From Ignavibacteriota bacterium (GTDB lineage Bacteria > Bacteroidota > Kapaibacteriia > Palsa-1295), in assembly GCA_003151215.1 (NCBI GenBank), contig PLXB01000259.1:1-8407 (forward strand): a DNA stretch of 8,407 bases, read 5' to 3'. The first letter of the stretch is position 1; every line of letters begins with the position of its first letter. Position numbers and translations under genes: made by a program. The notes under the pieces are model-generated. The model made no database searches. It was not told the DNA's origin and worked only from the letters and a program-made list of their open reading frames with translations. Below, piece after piece: positions 6,317-8,407 of this stretch.

Positions 6317-8407
6317 ATGAAGATGAAGTCGAACTCAGTTCTTAGGTTCCGATTCCTTTTTGGAATTACTGCAATAGCTTTCCTTATGCTATGTGATTTA
6401 GCTGCAGATGCCAATGCCCGTCCGGTAGCAAAATCTAAAGGCGGAACGGCATCTCCTCAGGTATTCTATCGCCAACGAAATACACTGAGTAATATTGATT
6501 TCTTTTTTACGAATAAAGGAGTTTTATTCAATAACGACGCCGTTGCCGGATGCAGCTGGCCCCGCGGAACGGTGAATTCTTATATTTTCGGAGGCGGTCT
6601 TTGGTTTGCAACAAAGAAAAATATTTCCGGCTCGAAACGTAAACTTTGCGAACTCGGCTATAACCCGAATTCCGGCGCCGGATGGTTTACCGAAGGCCAG
6701 ATCGGATCTACTTCAACTTCAGGGGAATATATCTCTTATGTAAGTCCGCGATATAGTAAGACCGATGGCAGTTGGACCGGCGGAGTGAACATTGCTGCCC
6801 CTCCACCGAACTCGCATTGGCCGATATGGGATACTTCATCGACGAAGACATTAAACCGAAATTATTATTTTGGAGACTATATTGATGACGAAAGTACTCG
6901 GAGTAGTCTTGCTGCTCTTGCAAGTACTAATAAGCCATTGCCCAACGGAAAAATCCCGAAGCCTGCAATGCTTTCCCAGGAAGATATTGTGAATGTGTAT
7001 TCCGATGCCGATGTCTCTGCAAATCCGGAGTATAAAGCAGGAAGTGGATATCCGTTCAATCTGAATGTCACGGAAGTGATCTATAGCTGGAGTTTTGGAA
7101 AATACCGCGATATGATGTTTATACGCCGGAAAGTAACGAATGCATCGAATCTTGGTACCGGCCCGGGTGACACATTATTCGATTGCTTTGTATCTCCTGC
7201 TTTTGATCCGGATCTTGGCGTAGGCGGTGCAGCCGCTCAAAATGATATTAATTCGTATTTCGGTTTATCTCATCAGGATACGTTGGATTGTCAAAGTTTT
7301 TTCCCGCCGAGTTCTCCCTACCATAGTAATCCTGAAGCGTTAAATATGGCTCGTCAATGGTCGAAAACTGAATCTACGGCTGTTCCGCCGGGAGAATATG
7401 GTTGTATCGGATTTACATTCCTTGAAAGTCCCGTTACCGCCTCGAATGGCAATATTATTGATATTTCCGATAGCGCAGCAGTAGGAGGATATTGTAACGG
7501 TGCGCAGCAGCTCGGTTTGAAAACATTTAAGCAGTGGACGATCAGCAATGACCCCCCCACACCCGACCTGCGATACGATTTTTTGGCAAGCGGAGCGCTC
7601 GATCATGATATCAGCATTGTTGCCGATATGCGTTTGCTCTTCGCAACAGGTCCTTTTACGCTTGCTCCGGGAACATCGGTTGAAACAACCGTAGGAATCG
7701 GCATTGCCCGTCCCAGCACAACGACGGTGAAGCTCAATCAGGATTCTGTAGTCAAGCTTATCGCCTTCGCCCATCAGGTTTTCGTAGATACGACAGGAAC
7801 CTACAAGCCGGCGGATTCGAACACTGCATGTTCGGTAACGGTGAAGCATTTTATAACACCTGTTCCGCCTGATCTTCCGAATCTTACGACGCAATGCCTT
7901 GATCGCGCAGTGCTTGTTTCATGGGATAATACTGCCGATAGCTCAAAGGATCCTCTGAGCGCGAAGACATTGGCGTTCAATACGTACGATCTTTACCGGA
8001 CAACACGTTCGGATCACGATTCTACGATTCGTCCTACCGGTGTTAATCCGACCGTTCATTTAGGATCGTGGTCGCTCTATAATTTCCGTCAGGATAGCCT
8101 CTTTAGTACGCAAACCTTGATCCTGAAAAATGGATCTACATTTATTGTCAAGACTTTCACAGGGTTTCAGTACACACGAATTAACTCTGTTCCGAATAAG
8201 ATACCGCATTCATTCCTTGATTATGGTGATGACAATGGTGACGGAGTTCTTACCGGGAATGAAGGTCTTTTTAACGGAGTACAATATTATTACTTCATAC
8301 TTGCAACCGATGAGTTCGATTCCGTTAATAATGTCGGGCCTCTGACAACTGCAGTTGTCAATGGTAAGAATTTTGCCGTCGGTATTCCATGCAGGCCGAT
8401 ATTTCCC
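6317..8407 (+). CDS. Large secreted protein of unrecognised family, with fibronectin-III-like region and EF-hand loop (3' end outside window)
   Basis: An open frame of 697 codons with no stop before the window edge. It begins with a signal peptide: MKMKSN, a hydrophobic core of residues about 11-26, then DANA|RPV with likely cleavage after 34. There is no true lipobox, although C26 lies in the core. The N-terminal half (about 50-310) has GCSWPRGTVNSYIFGGGLWFA (78-98) and a FDPDLGVGG motif (296-304). From memory this style resembles uncharacterised large secreted proteins of Ignavibacteria-like genomes, many of which end in a T9SS domain. Residues about 513-690 look fibronectin-III-like: PVPPDLPNL, a strand AVLVSW (531-536), YDLYR, and a late strand YYYFILATD (657-665). 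An EF-hand loop DDNGDGVLTGNE (638-649) interrupts it. About eleven cysteines (including C79, C111, C290, C325, C363, C393, C505, C527, C692) are many for such a protein. It starts 60 bp after the receptor with no clear terminator between, so co-transcription is likely. ATG 6323 is an alternative start. Function unknown. Confidence 0.85.
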   Translation, partial: MKMKSNSVLRFRFLFGITAIAFLMLCDLAADANARPVAKSKGGTASPQVFYRQRNTLSNIDFFFTNKGVLFNNDAVAGCSWPRGTVNSYIFGGGLWFATKKNISGSKRKLCELGYNPNSGAGWFTEGQIGSTSTSGEYISYVSPRYSKTDGSWTGGVNIAAPPPNSHWPIWDTSSTKTLNRNYYFGDYIDDESTRSSLAALASTNKPLPNGKIPKPAMLSQEDIVNVYSDADVSANPEYKAGSGYPFNLNVTEVIYSWSFGKYRDMMFIRRKVTNASNLGTGPGDTLFDCFVSPAFDPDLGVGGAAAQNDINSYFGLSHQDTLDCQSFFPPSSPYHSNPEALNMARQWSKTESTAVPPGEYGCIGFTFLESPVTASNGNIIDISDSAAVGGYCNGAQQLGLKTFKQWTISNDPPTPDLRYDFLASGALDHDISIVADMRLLFATGPFTLAPGTSVETTVGIGIARPSTTTVKLNQDSVVKLIAFAHQVFVDTTGTYKPADSNTACSVTVKHFITPVPPDLPNLTTQCLDRAVLVSWDNTADSSKDPLSAKTLAFNTYDLYRTTRSDHDSTIRPTGVNPTVHLGSWSLYNFRQDSLFSTQTLILKNGSTFIVKTFTGFQYTRINSVPNKIPHSFLDYGDDNGDGVLTGNEGLFNGVQYYYFILATDEFDSVNNVGPLTTAVVNGKNFAVGIPCRPIFP
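7552..7558 (+). repeat. C7 homopolymer tract inside the large secreted-protein gene
   Basis: Seven consecutive C residues at about codon 412 (Asp-Pro-Pro-Thr). It is the longest G/C homopolymer I see in the window. Losing one C would bring a TAG into frame at 7692-7694; gaining one would bring a TGA into frame at 7606-7608. Either slip would truncate the protein before its fibronectin-like region. Confidence 0.6.
8228..8263 (+). other. EF-hand calcium-loop coding segment in the large secreted protein
   Basis: Residues 638-649 read DDNGDGVLTGNE, matching EF-hand loop positions: D at 1, N at 3, D at 5, G at 6, L at 8, T at 9 and E at 12. It sits between two strands of the fibronectin-like region. 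It could be a lone calcium site or a dockerin-like or thrombospondin-3-like element; only one copy is visible before the window ends. Confidence 0.7.

Noticed and set aside
7340..7894. 184-codon open frame on the minus strand
   Set aside because: It lies wholly inside the large secreted-protein gene, has a cysteine/arginine-rich composition without domain character, and looks like an antisense shadow.

Overview
This window looks like chromosomal DNA from a member of the Bacteroidota/Chlorobiota/Ignavibacteriota (FCB) group. Three things point there. A secreted protein ends in a type IX secretion (T9SS) sorting domain with the NFPNPFN motif. A large TonB-dependent receptor carries an N-terminal carboxypeptidase-regulatory-like domain. 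None of the four visible starts has a clear Shine-Dalgarno sequence. The NFPNPFN form of the sorting motif and the style of the receptor plug recall Ignavibacteria/Kapabacteria-like lineages more than classical Bacteroidia, but that placement is from memory and not proven here.

Layout, all on the + strand. Bases 1-146 are the C-terminal end of ribosomal protein bL9 (rplI), followed by a strong hairpin terminator (181-212). Bases 231-821 encode the ribosome-assembly GTPase EngB/YsxC with a GTG start. Bases 949-3006 encode a secreted protein with Asp-box (BNR/sialidase-type) repeats and a C-terminal T9SS sorting domain, closed by a second hairpin terminator (3021-3048). Bases 3164-6256 encode a 1030-residue TonB-dependent outer-membrane receptor. 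Only 60 bp later, with no clear terminator between, comes a secreted protein that stays open to the window edge (6317-8407, at least 697 residues). It has a signal peptide, a fibronectin-III-like region and an EF-hand loop, and matches no family I can name.

The left part is housekeeping (ribosomal protein plus ribosome-assembly GTPase). The right part is a cell-envelope block: a surface-exported propeller protein, an outer-membrane receptor and a large secreted protein. The receptor and the last protein are the likeliest transcription pair and the likeliest functional pair, resembling in outline (not in homology) a SusC/SusD arrangement. Both carry a textbook EF-hand calcium loop, which suggests a calcium-dependent surface role. 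I see no RNA genes, CRISPR array, insertion sequence or origin. No non-coding stretch exceeds about 160 bp.
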